From CAZMNY01 sp964567745 (lineage in GTDB: Bacteria; Planctomycetota; Planctomycetia; Pirellulales; Pirellulaceae), in contig CAZMNY010000019.1 of NCBI GenBank assembly GCA_964567745.1, positions 81,806-145,805 on the forward strand: DNA of 64,000 nucleotides, read 5' to 3'. The translations under genes were made by a program, and so were the position numbers. Below the pieces are notes generated by a model that was not told the DNA's origin, did not search any database, and saw only the letters and a list, made by a program, of their open reading frames with translations. Position 1 is the first letter of the stretch, and every line of letters begins with the position of its first letter. Shown piece after piece: positions 54,456-63,990 of the stretch.

Positions 54456-55271
54456 TCAGCCGCCTAGCGGAACGAGATTGAGACTTCCGGAACGGAAGCC
54501 TTGCAGGTCGAGCGTGACGTAACGGAAGCCTAACTCGAGAAATCGCGTGACGATTTGGTCGCGGATCGGAACGCTGGCTAGCCGCGGCAGTTCGGCGAGA
54601 GGGACTTCGAGGCGAGCTAGATTGTCGCCGTGCAATCGCACTCGAGTCTCTTTGATTCCTTGTTGTCGAAGGAACTGCTCGGCTTGATCGATCATGGCGA
54701 GTCGTTCGGGAGTGACCTCTTCCCCGTAAGCGACGCGGCTCGCCAAACAGGGCGAGGCCGGCTTGTCCCACATCGGCAACTCCCAACTCAGCGCCAATGC
54801 GCGCACGTCTCCTTTCCCCAAGTCGTTTTCAATAAGAGGACTGATGACGTCGCGCTCTTTGGCGGCTTTCATGCCCGGCCGATAGTCGCCGAGGTCGTCG
54901 GCGTTGGCACCGTTGGCGACGTGCCCTACTTGCAACTCGTCCTTGATCGCGTCAATTCGCAGATAGAGTTCCGTCTTGCAGTGGTAACAGCGGTCGGGCG
55001 CGTTGCGAATATACTGCGCCTGAAGGTACTCTTCGGTTTCCAGAACACGGTGGCGAATGCCAATCAAATCAGCCGCCAGTTTGGCGGCATCCAGTTCGCC
55101 CTCGGCAAGACTCGGACTGAGGCCGGTCACCGCGACCGCGTTGCTTCCGAGTCCCAGTTGCGCGGCTTTCGCTACGACGACGCTGTCGACTCCGCCCGAA
55201 AGTGCGACGGCACAACTGCCGAGCTGACGCATGTAGTCGACAAGTCGGTCTTGTTGCCGTTGGACGCTCAA
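54456..55271 (-). CDS. larE: LarE-type ATP-dependent sulfur transferase
   Basis: The 271-residue PP-loop protein has the ATP site ALSGGVDSVVVA, NGANADDLGDYRPG, and Cys in SPCLASRVAYG at the position of the sacrificial Cys of LarE. CYHCKTELY provides further Cys residues. LarE adds sulfur to the nickel-pincer nucleotide precursor used by lactate racemase and other LarA-type enzymes. No larA, larB or larC is in the window. Same strand as the upstream TIM-barrel gene after 62 bases. Confidence 0.88.
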   Translation of the reverse strand: MSVQRQQDRLVDYMRQLGSCAVALSGGVDSVVVAKAAQLGLGSNAVAVTGLSPSLAEGELDAAKLAADLIGIRHRVLETEEYLQAQYIRNAPDRCYHCKTELYLRIDAIKDELQVGHVANGANADDLGDYRPGMKAAKERDVISPLIENDLGKGDVRALALSWELPMWDKPASPCLASRVAYGEEVTPERLAMIDQAEQFLRQQGIKETRVRLHGDNLARLEVPLAELPRLASVPIRDQIVTRFLELGFRYVTLDLQGFRSGSLNLVPLGG

Positions 55272-55333
55272 GTGCCTGGATTCCTTGGTGATTTCAGTCG
55301 CCCTCGATCGCGCGACACCGAGCTATTCAACGT

Positions 55334-56341
55334 CTACGAGGCGAAGATTTTGTTCATGCGCTCGGCGATTTCGGCGAGACGTTTCTTACCGCCGCCTGGA
55401 ATCTCCGCCGTGCCCCAGCCGGCGTAACCGATCTTGTTCAATTCCTTCATGACATCGGGCCAGTTGCATTCGCCTTCGAGCAGTTTGACTTGAAAGCCCT
55501 TGTACCAACCCTCCTTCTTGCCTTTGGTGAGGCTGTACTCCTTGATGTCGAGCTTAACGATCTTGTCGCCCAGCACTCGGACCCATTCGGCTGGCGGCGA
55601 GTATCGCACCGCATTGCCGACATCGAAGTAGGCGCCGATGGCGTCCGACTTCAGTTCGTCGATATAGCGCGCCGTTTCCTTGGGATCCTTGAGGAAGTTG
55701 TTCCAAACGTTTTCAAGTAGGATCTTGATGCCAAGTTCATCGGCAAGCGGAATGGCTTTGCGTATTTCGGGGATCGATCGCTTCCATGCTTGCTCGTACG
55801 TCACTGAATCCTTGACAACGGCCGGAACGAGCAGCACGCTGGTTGCCCCGTAGGCTTTCGCGGACCGGATGGCCTCTTGAAGCGCCAACAGCCCCTTCTC
55901 ACGAACGACCGGATCCGGGTGCGACAGCGTCGATCTCCAGTGAACGGAATCGACAACGCCGTGAACGTCCAGCCCGCTCGCCTTCTTGGCCTCGGCCACT
56001 TCATCCGGTTTGGGGCCGCCGGGACTATTCAGTTCAACGCCATCGAAACCGAGTTCCTTTAGAGTCTTGAATTTCTCGGTCAGGTTGCCCGTCACTTGGA
56101 CCATGCCAATCTTGACGGCCTTCTTGTACGGCTTGGGCGTGCTGTCGGCCGCCAAGGCGGTTGTCGAATCGCCAGCCATCAAAGCGGTAGTTGCAGCGAC
56201 CGCCGCGGTAGATTTGAGAAAATGTCTGCGTTTTAAAGTTGGCCTGTTCGCATTGTGGTTAGCCGAATTGTGCGCATCCGATAGGGACCCGCTCGAGAGG
56301 GGCTGGTCTTGTTGAGGCCGGCTGAGATTGGACGAATGCAT
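55334..56341 (-). CDS. TAT-exported sugar phosphate isomerase/epimerase-like TIM barrel
   Basis: The 335-residue protein starts with an unusually long polar N-region, then a twin-arginine signal (KRRHFLKSTAAVAATTA, RR at 38-39). The mature part is an AP-endonuclease-2-type xylose-isomerase-like barrel: GFDGVELNSPGG, then LLENVWNNF and AYFDVGNAVRYSPP with metal ligands. Planctomycetes encode many of these exported barrels, presumably acting on sugars; the substrate is unknown. It shares its strand with larE downstream. Confidence 0.85.
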   Translation of the reverse strand: MHSSNLSRPQQDQPLSSGSLSDAHNSANHNANRPTLKRRHFLKSTAAVAATTALMAGDSTTALAADSTPKPYKKAVKIGMVQVTGNLTEKFKTLKELGFDGVELNSPGGPKPDEVAEAKKASGLDVHGVVDSVHWRSTLSHPDPVVREKGLLALQEAIRSAKAYGATSVLLVPAVVKDSVTYEQAWKRSIPEIRKAIPLADELGIKILLENVWNNFLKDPKETARYIDELKSDAIGAYFDVGNAVRYSPPAEWVRVLGDKIVKLDIKEYSLTKGKKEGWYKGFQVKLLEGECNWPDVMKELNKIGYAGWGTAEIPGGGKKRLAEIAERMNKIFAS

Positions 56342-56706
56342 AGGTGCTCCTCAATGCGCTTGACGTCATGAATTCGGACGTGGGCGTTGTTCGAATGTGG
56401 TCCGCGAACCACTATGATACGAGTCGGCCGAGGCATAAGCAACGTTTGGCCGTTACAGGCTTGGAACGAGCTGTCGTGTGGTTGCAGGGGCCGCCGCGGG
56501 ACCTTTACGATGGCGTTATCGAATTCATGACAAGATGGCTTTCTCAAGAGGTTTGGCAGCGTTGGAATAAGTTGGTGCCACGCAAACCGCTATCGCCCTT
56601 CAAGCCAAAGACAACGACGCGGCTGGCAACTAAGATCTAGCTGACAACGACGAACTGACTGACAAGACGTGCAACACATACCTAACAGACGCTCTTAATA
56701 CGTTTT

Positions 56707-58272
56707 ATGGACGAGACGCTTTCCAACGCCGAATCGCAGGACGACCTGGATCTAACTGGTCGGGTCGTTGGCGACTATCTCATTCTCCGTCGGCTTGGTC
56801 AGGGCGGCATGGCGATGGTCTATCTGGCCGAACAGACGTCGCTCAAACGGCAAGTCGCATTGAAGGTCCTGAAACAGCATTTGGCTGTCGATCCAAGTTA
56901 TCGAAAACGATTCGAAAACGAAGCTCAGGCGGCGGCTTCATTAGTTCACGCCAACATTGTGCAGATCTACGACGTCAACTGTGTTGATGGCGTGAATTAC
57001 ATCGCCCAGGAATACGTGCCGGGCCGCAACCTGAAACAGATCATTGACCGCAATGGGCCGCTGGACGCCAAGCTTGCCGCCGTGGTCCTACGACAAGTCG
57101 CCGCGGCGCTGCACTTGGCTGGCGACCAGCACATCATTCACCGAGACATCAAGCCGGAGAACATCCTGCTCACGCCACGAGGCGACGTCAAGGTTGCCGA
57201 CTTCGGCCTCGCTCGAATCTACTCGCCAAGTTCCGGCAGCCAGAGTTTGACGCAGGACGGAGTGGCCTTGGGAACGCCGCTGTATATGAGCCCGGAGCAA
57301 GTCGAGGGCGGCAATGTCGATCCGCGCTCCGACATGTATTCGCTCGGCGTCACTGCCTATCACATGTTGGTTGGCCATCCGCCGTTTCAAGGCGATACGT
57401 CCTATAGCGTCGCAGCTCAACATCTTCAGAAGGCGCCCGAGCGGCTTGAGGCCGTGTGTCCTACCGCGCCCGAAGGACTTTGCCGAATCATTCACAAGTT
57501 GCTCGCCAAGAAACCGGAGGAGCGATTCCAACGCGTGGTCGATCTGCTGCGTGAGCTCCGCGCTCTTCAGCTCGACGACGCGGAGATTGATGAAGAGTGG
57601 ACAACGCCGGAGATGTTCGCGCTCGCCGACACCCGATTCGAAGCAACTCAGCAATTGCAGACGGTGATGAGTGACGCGGCGAAGGAGCGACAAGTTGGTC
57701 GACGCCGGCTGATGATCGCCGCCGCGGCGTTGGCCGTCGCCTTTTTCATCGGCGCCGTAGTCGCAGTCCGCTTGCGACCTCGCAACCTGCTAGCCAGCGG
57801 CGTTATGCCGGGCGCTCAAGTTGAGAAACGCGATAACCCTCGCGAGCAGTACTTGCATGCCGTGTTGCTTCCCGCCGAAAAACGTGAGGCTGCCTTGCTA
57901 AGCATCCGTCGGTACTTCCCGGCCGATAGCGGCGCCCATGACAATCAGTACTACTGGACGCTTGCCGAGCAGCGGCTCGCCGAACTTTACATTGACGACG
58001 AGGACTATGACCAGGCGAGAAAACACTTGGTCTCATTGTCCAACCACTCGGATGCTCAGTTCCGCGCATATGGATTGGTCGGTCTTGCAAATGATGCCGA
58101 CCGACGAGGCAATCAGGAGCGAGCTCTAAGCTACTTGCATGAACTCTTCGACATGCGAGAAGACCTCCTCCTCAATGCGCGCGATGTCACTCAACGACTA
58201 AGTAGCGAACTTCGCGTTGAGTATCAGCGATTGTCGCGCGAAACCAGCAAGGGAGAAAACGAGGATTCTTAA
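56707..58272 (+). CDS. Membrane Ser/Thr protein kinase (Hanks type)
   Basis: The 521-residue kinase has a complete catalytic domain: glycine loop GQGGMAMVY, Lys53 (ALKVLK), HRDIKPEN with Asp147, DFG at 165-167 and GTPLYMSPEQ. A membrane helix (~340-360, IAAAALAVAFFIGAVVAV) separates it from a C-terminal domain of about 150 residues with tetratricopeptide-like helices (YYWTLAEQRLAELYIDDEDYDQA). The external part may sense a ligand or bind partners. ATG 56707 precedes the domain directly. Confidence 0.92.
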   Translation: MDETLSNAESQDDLDLTGRVVGDYLILRRLGQGGMAMVYLAEQTSLKRQVALKVLKQHLAVDPSYRKRFENEAQAAASLVHANIVQIYDVNCVDGVNYIAQEYVPGRNLKQIIDRNGPLDAKLAAVVLRQVAAALHLAGDQHIIHRDIKPENILLTPRGDVKVADFGLARIYSPSSGSQSLTQDGVALGTPLYMSPEQVEGGNVDPRSDMYSLGVTAYHMLVGHPPFQGDTSYSVAAQHLQKAPERLEAVCPTAPEGLCRIIHKLLAKKPEERFQRVVDLLRELRALQLDDAEIDEEWTTPEMFALADTRFEATQQLQTVMSDAAKERQVGRRRLMIAAAALAVAFFIGAVVAVRLRPRNLLASGVMPGAQVEKRDNPREQYLHAVLLPAEKREAALLSIRRYFPADSGAHDNQYYWTLAEQRLAELYIDDEDYDQARKHLVSLSNHSDAQFRAYGLVGLANDADRRGNQERALSYLHELFDMREDLLLNARDVTQRLSSELRVEYQRLSRETSKGENEDS

Positions 58273-58362
58273 ATGGCTTGGCGAGGCCCGCTGGCCATAT
58301 GAGCCGAGTTGCATTGCCCTCTGCGAGCTTCTTGTTTCACGCTTCTTCGACCAGATCAACTC

Positions 58363-59220
58363 ATGCCCGAACTACCTGAAGTCGAAACAATGCGACGAGG
58401 GGTCTTGCCTGTCGAAGGGGCAACGATCACCGATGTCGTTCGCCTTCCTTGTCGGCTCAAGCCGATCCACGTTAAACCGCGAATCGATGTCTTTCGCAGA
58501 CGCGTGAGCAACGCGGTGATCGACAAGGTCGATCGGATCGGCAAACGTGTCGTGTTGCGGTTGAACACAGGCGACAGCGTTATTCTCGAGCCGCGGATGA
58601 CGGGGCTGGTGTTGCTTGACGACGCGCCGAACACCGAACACCTACGGTTTCGATTCGACTTAGACGGTGCCGTTGCGCACTTGTATTTCTGGGATCGCCG
58701 CGGCCTTGGCTCGGTGCGTCTGTTGACCGAAGCCGAGATGGCCGAGCAGTTGGGCGGCGACCGGCTAGGCCCCGATGCCCTATCGATCACCGTCGAGCAG
58801 CTGCGCGAACGATTGAAGGGCAGTCGTCGAGCCGTCAAGGTGGCTCTGTTGGACCAGCAAGTGGTCGCCGGCATCGGCAACATCTACGCCTCGGAGATCT
58901 TGCATCTGGCGCGAGTCCATCCCGAAGCGAGATGTGACCTTCTCAGTCGCGAGCAATGGCGTCGGATTCACGAACGACAACTTGAGGTCTTGCAAGTCGC
59001 GATCGACCACGAGGGCTCAACGTTGTCCGACGGCGCCTATCGGACGGCGCTAAACGACCCAGGCAGCTATCAAAACGAACATCGTGTGTACGATCGCGAA
59101 GGGCTCGCCTGCACATGTTGTGAAGCAGGCGAGATAAAACGGATCGTCCAAGCGCAACGAGCCACGTTCTATTGCGGGCGTTGCCAAACGAAACGCGACA
59201 GAAAACCGCAAAACGGTTAG
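58363..59220 (+). CDS. mutM: Formamidopyrimidine-DNA glycosylase
   Basis: The 285-residue base-excision repair enzyme removes oxidised purines such as 8-oxoguanine. The catalytic N-terminus is MPELPEVETMRRG. The helix-two-turn-helix region (DQQVVAGIGNIYASEIL) and the C-terminal zinc finger (CTCC and CGRC) are complete. ATG 58363 must be used because the Pro after Met is the nucleophile. It lies 90 bases after the kinase gene and may be cotranscribed. Confidence 0.96.
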   Translation: MPELPEVETMRRGVLPVEGATITDVVRLPCRLKPIHVKPRIDVFRRRVSNAVIDKVDRIGKRVVLRLNTGDSVILEPRMTGLVLLDDAPNTEHLRFRFDLDGAVAHLYFWDRRGLGSVRLLTEAEMAEQLGGDRLGPDALSITVEQLRERLKGSRRAVKVALLDQQVVAGIGNIYASEILHLARVHPEARCDLLSREQWRRIHERQLEVLQVAIDHEGSTLSDGAYRTALNDPGSYQNEHRVYDREGLACTCCEAGEIKRIVQAQRATFYCGRCQTKRDRKPQNG

Positions 59221-59318
59221 GCGATCTATGCGTGATGCCGACAACGTTTACGTGACGCGCGCTGCCTTGCCTGCGATAACGGGTTAAACGAATTGGCTTG
59301 GTTTTGCGCTGTAGTCGT

Positions 59319-60398
59319 CTATCGCTGGAAGATTGGCAGGTAAGCCTTGTCGAGCTGCAACATGATCAAGTTGCACGCGGTGACGTAGATGGCACCGATG
59401 TTGCCTTCCCATTGACCCGAGTCGCGTTGTTCGCCAATGATGCGAGCGTAGAGTTTGTCGCGGAACGGCACCCATTCCTCGCGCCCTTGTCGATAGACGA
59501 CTTGCGAGTAGTAGAGGTACGTGTAGTGCCAATGCCCAAAGGACCGGGTACCTCCGCCAATGTTGTTGAGGTTGTCTTGGCAGAACTTGAGCATCTCGGG
59601 TACGTGCTTGCTGTCATAGTCGCCAGCGTTGTAGAGCGCGGCGAGCGCGGCGGCTGTGATCGCGGGTCGCGAGTTGCCTCGGTTGCGCGAGCTGTACGAA
59701 ATGCCGCCATCCGGATTCTTGCAGCCGTAGATGTAGTCCTTGGCTCGCTTGATCACCGAATCTGGAACGGGAATCCCCGCGTTGCGGCAACCTCGAAGTC
59801 CTTGGACTTGGGTGATCGTCGTTGATCCCTCATCAAAGTTGTTGCCGTCCTTCGCGCTGACGTAGCCCCAACCACCGGATGGCGTCTGGGCGTCCGCGCT
59901 GAACTTGACCGCCTTCGTGAGCACCTCAATCAATTCGTTTCGTCGATCGATGTCTTCTTCTTCGCCAAGCACTTGCGAAAGATAAAGCATCGCGAAACCG
60001 TGACCGTACGTGTAGCGGTTGTCGCTGCCCGGGTCGCCAATCAGGCCGTTCTCTCGCGATCGGCTGACAAGGTAGTCGACGGCACGGCGTATCTTCGCGG
60101 CGTATGGGCCTTGAGTCGTTGTCGATCCGGAGCAGAGCAGGGCGATTCCCGCCAGTGCCGACATGGCTGTCGGATAGTTGTTGGATTTGGCGATCCAGTG
60201 CCCTAGCGACTTCTGGTTGCTGGCGACCCAATTGAGCCCTTTGCGAATCGCGGCCTCCCATTCCGGGTTCTTGGCCGCCGCCCATGTCGAGCTCGTTGGG
60301 CTCATCCAGGCCGATACTCCGCCACCTGCCGCGAGAGCGCTCAGTTTCAGCATTTCTCGCCGCTGCATCGTTTCCCTTTGCAGATCGACCTTGCTCAT
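59319..60398 (-). CDS. TAT-exported alpha/alpha-toroid protein (prenyltransferase/squalene-oxidase repeat)
   Basis: The 359-residue protein has a twin-arginine-like signal (QRREMLKLSALAAGGG). The mature region is a chain of helical repeats of the terpene-cyclase toroid type: GLNWVASNQKSLGHW, YGHGFAMLYLSQVLG, GGWGYVSAKDG, PDGGISYSSRN, ITAAALAALYNAG. There is no cyclase DXDD acid motif, so cyclase activity is doubtful and a binding role is possible. The ATG is preceded by GGGAG. It follows the VWA membrane protein gene on the same strand. Confidence 0.82.
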   Translation of the reverse strand: MSKVDLQRETMQRREMLKLSALAAGGGVSAWMSPTSSTWAAAKNPEWEAAIRKGLNWVASNQKSLGHWIAKSNNYPTAMSALAGIALLCSGSTTTQGPYAAKIRRAVDYLVSRSRENGLIGDPGSDNRYTYGHGFAMLYLSQVLGEEEDIDRRNELIEVLTKAVKFSADAQTPSGGWGYVSAKDGNNFDEGSTTITQVQGLRGCRNAGIPVPDSVIKRAKDYIYGCKNPDGGISYSSRNRGNSRPAITAAALAALYNAGDYDSKHVPEMLKFCQDNLNNIGGGTRSFGHWHYTYLYYSQVVYRQGREEWVPFRDKLYARIIGEQRDSGQWEGNIGAIYVTACNLIMLQLDKAYLPIFQR

Positions 60399-60611
60399 CC
60401 TTCGCTCCCATTCGCTATGACAGTGTTTTGACTAGACAGTCCCACTCGATCTCATCCGCCATGATCGGATTGTTGTCGAAACCCGAAAACAGCTCAACAA
60501 TTACTTGGCGGGACCAACATATTGTCCCATGGGGTCGGCGCGGCAAGTCTGCCAGTCGCTTATCTATTCTCGGTCACCGCTCGATGGGCGTCTAGAGAAT
60601 CCGGCGGATTC

Positions 60612-62702
60612 CTAGAATTTGGGCACCGGACTCGGATTCGAGACCTTGACGTAGGGAGGGTGATAGTCGGGTCGGACGTCGACTCCAAATCCTCGATTCA
60701 TCTCCCATTGAGCCCTTGCGGCCCAGGGGGTGCCTGGGTGGGCCGCGATGACTTCGAGAAACAGGGCCTTCGATTTTTCGACGTACGGCTTGCTCTCTTC
60801 GGTGCGGAGCTTGGCGACCGTGTGGCAATCCCAATGCAACAGAGTCAGATTCGGAGTCTTCGTCAGCGGGGCCACTTTGGGATTCTTGATGAATTCCTCG
60901 AGGGCCACGCCATATTCATACAAGCGTGCTTGGTAGGCCACGCTTTGCGCGTAGATCAAGTCGTAGTTCGCTTGCCAGCGCGGATCGGCTTCTTGCTCGC
61001 GATGTTTTTTTGCAGCTTCGAGAACTTTCTGGGCTTCGGCCAGATACTTGATGAAAACAATCGCCTTTTGTTGGTTGAGCCGGGCTCGTTTGGTGAAGTC
61101 GACGAGGTTCAGCGGGAATTGCATTTGAAGTTCGACAACGCGAGCGGACTGCTTGTTGTAAGGGTTGAGATCATTGATGACTTGCCAGAGAAACGTTCTC
61201 AACGGGAACTTATCGCGATCGGCGAAGACTTCGATGCGAGCTCTCAAGTCGGGCCGGTAGGCGCGCATCATTTCGAGTTCATATTTTCGCTTGGCACCGC
61301 GGACGAGATTGCTCTCCGTGCTCGGCAGCATGAAGAACACGCCGCCCGTTTCCCGAGTCAACCGACCCAATTCGTAGGGCGCGAATCCAGCGGGGAACGC
61401 GTCGTATCGACGGTGAAATCCATTCGTCTGCAGTTGTTCGACAAAGCCGGTCTCGGGGCCGCGATCGATGGGCAGCCAGTGGTGACGTTTGGTTTGAGGG
61501 TGTTTCCAGCGAACGCGTGCGTACGGGTAGCCGAACACCGATTCGCGACTGAGCGCGTAAACTCGACAGCGAGACGCCCTGGCTTCCGCGATCGCTCGCT
61601 CCAGGTAAGCCCGGTTGTTCTGTTGGTCGCCGCTCTCGTCGGTCACCATGACCATCATCAATTGATACCGTCGCGCGTATTCGCGGTGAGCCGCGAGGGC
61701 TCGCGAAACGGCCTCGCACATCATTTCCTTACCAGACGGGTCGACCGGAACGGCGTTGATGGCGCGACGAATGACTGCCAAGTCGCCCGTTGGTTTGAGT
61801 GTGTGTTTGAGATGGCCGGCACCGTAGCTGGTTACCGCAGTGAGTAAGTGCTCGCTCTCCGTCCCTCCTATTAATCCCAGCTCGGAGTAGACTTTTTCAA
61901 TCCGATCTCGGATCTCCTTTTGATCGTCTTTCATGCTCTCCGATTGGTCGAACACCCAAATGACCATCACGTCGCTCTTGTCGAGCATCCAGAGAATCTC
62001 TTGGGTCATTCGGTCGAAGGCTTGCTGATAGTCGTCGACTATGCTCCGCGGTTCGCCCAACGTGCCTTCGGGGACCTCAGCCACGAGGTTCGTGCTTGAG
62101 GGCATCGTCGTAATTGGGCTGCCGATCGAGATCTCTGTGGCAGTGAAGTTTTCGACGACCTTTTGATTCATTTGAATGTCGGGTGCGCCGCCGGCAGCCG
62201 CGCCGCCTGTCACGCCGACTTGAGGCGCAGAATTAAAGATGGCTTCGGCGTTTTCGGCCGGTTCGATTTCGGTGTCGAGTTCGATTTCCTGGAGCAAGGG
62301 CTCTGGCCGCTCTTCGAACATCTGCGAGACGATTTCCCGAATGTTCTTCGAGACGGGCAATGGGGCCGCCATCAGGCCGAGGGCGATGAGAATAACAAGG
62401 TGCACGATGGTCGACACAATGCAAGCGCTCATGTTCCTCAGAGTGGACCGTAAACGAGACGTTTCAATCTCTTCGAACTCGTCCTCCATCTCATCGCCGT
62501 CAGCGTGGTCTTCGCCAGCCATGGCGTCAGCGATCTCGTCTTCTTCATCGCTCGAATGGTCGTCATTTGGCTCGCTCAGGTCTTCGTCCGCCTGGCGGAA
62601 ACGACTTCGCGTTGCCCTCGGGATGGAGCTCGATCCGGCCGACTCGAGTTGTTCGGTTTCCATGCCGCTTTCGTCCGGCCTACGGGCGTCATCATGTGTC
62701 AT
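60612..62702 (-). CDS. Membrane-anchored VWA-domain protein
   Basis: The 696-residue protein has a very acidic cytoplasmic N-terminus (residues 35-80), one membrane helix (~93-113) and a linker. A von Willebrand A domain follows, with MIDAS DQSES (252-256) and VTDESGD. A C-terminal helical region (~500-690) contains HWDCHTVAKLR. The arrangement suggests a scaffold exposed outside the cytoplasmic membrane. The ATG has AGGAG at the right distance. The toroid-fold gene lies 213 bases downstream on the same strand; the two may work together (inference). Confidence 0.82.
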   Translation of the reverse strand: MTHDDARRPDESGMETEQLESAGSSSIPRATRSRFRQADEDLSEPNDDHSSDEEDEIADAMAGEDHADGDEMEDEFEEIETSRLRSTLRNMSACIVSTIVHLVILIALGLMAAPLPVSKNIREIVSQMFEERPEPLLQEIELDTEIEPAENAEAIFNSAPQVGVTGGAAAGGAPDIQMNQKVVENFTATEISIGSPITTMPSSTNLVAEVPEGTLGEPRSIVDDYQQAFDRMTQEILWMLDKSDVMVIWVFDQSESMKDDQKEIRDRIEKVYSELGLIGGTESEHLLTAVTSYGAGHLKHTLKPTGDLAVIRRAINAVPVDPSGKEMMCEAVSRALAAHREYARRYQLMMVMVTDESGDQQNNRAYLERAIAEARASRCRVYALSRESVFGYPYARVRWKHPQTKRHHWLPIDRGPETGFVEQLQTNGFHRRYDAFPAGFAPYELGRLTRETGGVFFMLPSTESNLVRGAKRKYELEMMRAYRPDLRARIEVFADRDKFPLRTFLWQVINDLNPYNKQSARVVELQMQFPLNLVDFTKRARLNQQKAIVFIKYLAEAQKVLEAAKKHREQEADPRWQANYDLIYAQSVAYQARLYEYGVALEEFIKNPKVAPLTKTPNLTLLHWDCHTVAKLRTEESKPYVEKSKALFLEVIAAHPGTPWAARAQWEMNRGFGVDVRPDYHPPYVKVSNPSPVPKF

Positions 62703-63103
62703 TTATCAAGCTCCTAGAGTTCGCCTGATTATATCCGCAATTTGCGTGCAGCGACGAACGAATACGTAGGCTTTTTCGTATTGAGTTTACCGGTTTATTT
62801 CGTCTGTGCGCTCCTTTCGCACCAAGGAGACTGTGAGCTTGGAAAGTCGGTTCGGCCTGCTTGCGGCGAGCTTGTCGGCCGGGCGTTCGGGAAGACGTGC
62901 CGGTTGAGTTGAATTGGCGAGATGGGGAAGGGAGCCTCGACGATCGAGAACCTCGCGGCTGACAACAAAATCACCCGTCTAACAGGTGAAAACTCGCTCT
63001 ATTCCTAACAGTTTTCCAACTGCTGAGGCGAGGTTCAGTCGTTATTAGGTTTCAGCCGATGGTAGAGGATGAAACGGATTTCGGCATCCCAAGGAAGAAT
63101 CAG
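62703..63103. other. Divergent intergenic region
   Basis: About 400 bases between the VWA gene (minus) and the NodB-like gene (plus). It should hold both promoters, but I see no convincing -35/-10 pair, RNA gene or repeat. Confidence 0.4.
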
Positions 63104-63826
63104 ATGGCCCAAAAAGCACGCGTCGTTGTCTCGATTGACCTCAGTGATACCCCCACGCCTCAAGAGACAACTTTTGCGTACGACACCGTTGCGCTGTTGG
63201 ACGAAGTGGGCATTCCCGCGACTTGGTCGACTCCCTCACCGACCCTGGCTCAGATGGCACCGATGATCAACGGGCGCGTCCGCCACGAGATCGCTCTGCT
63301 GGCGACCGACACTTGGGCGACCAGAACGGATCGAACCCAGTTCGCGTCCAGCCTGTCGAACCGCATCGCGACGGCCGCAGCGAACGGGATTTCCATACAC
63401 ACGCTGGCGGCGCCCGCCCAATCGATCGAAGGCCGCCTCGATCTTCTTGTCAAGCATCGGCTGACCACATTCCGAACGCTCGATCGCGCTGTCAAGCATG
63501 GTGGCGAGCTGGATCGCTACGGCGTCAATCTGGCACCGGAGTCGATCGATCTTCACGGCGAATACGCCTGGTGGACCGGCGGACCTCGCGCCGCCGTTCG
63601 TCGCGGATTGCATAATTCAATTCAGAACCGAGACATCGCCCACATCGCGATCAGCGTCAAGCAAGTTGTCCAGGCCGAACGCCAGCAAATCGCCTGCGCC
63701 GCTCTCGAAGACGCTGCAAATCGAGTTCGATACGGACTCGCACAAGTCGTGACGATGAGCCAATTGGCCAGCGGCCATCGCATCATCCGTACTGGCACGG
63801 GTCGGTCGATTCTCAGAGCAGCTTAG
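63104..63826 (+). CDS. Degenerate polysaccharide deacetylase-like (NodB-fold) protein
   Basis: The 240-residue protein starts VVVSIDLSDTPTPQETTFAYDTVALLDEVGIPATW, the beta-alpha pattern of the NodB barrel, and continues with RHEIALLATDTW where active enzymes have GHEIGNHTxxH. The metal-binding His pair is absent, so deacetylase activity is unlikely. No signal peptide, so it is probably cytoplasmic. ATG 63104 has AAGGAAG 6 bases upstream. Function unknown. Confidence 0.62.
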   Translation: MAQKARVVVSIDLSDTPTPQETTFAYDTVALLDEVGIPATWSTPSPTLAQMAPMINGRVRHEIALLATDTWATRTDRTQFASSLSNRIATAAANGISIHTLAAPAQSIEGRLDLLVKHRLTTFRTLDRAVKHGGELDRYGVNLAPESIDLHGEYAWWTGGPRAAVRRGLHNSIQNRDIAHIAISVKQVVQAERQQIACAALEDAANRVRYGLAQVVTMSQLASGHRIIRTGTGRSILRAA

Positions 63827-63889
63827 TCGGGCGCAAAAAATCCCTTTGGCCTTCCCGCATCCTTTTCAGCTCCGCCGCAAAGTCGGTTT

Positions 63890-63990
63890 GCTTGCGTATA
63901 GGGCGGCTTGCGTACTAGGTCTGCTTGCGTACTAGGTCTGCTGGCGTACTAGGACTGCTGGGGTAGAAGGGCTGCTGGCGGAGTGGGACG
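63890..63990 (+). repeat. Degenerate 17-base tandem repeat
   Basis: Six units of about 17 bases based on GCTTGCGTACTAGGTCT run to near the window end. Units 2 and 3 are identical; the others drift (GCTGGCGTACTAGGACT, GCTGGGGTAGAAGGGCT). The array starts 63 bases after the NodB-like gene and may continue beyond the window. Confidence 0.9.

Noticed and set aside
56344..56640. 98-codon plus-strand frame before the Ser/Thr kinase gene
   Set aside because: No ribosome-binding site, non-ATG start, and no recognisable domain; possible but not supportable.
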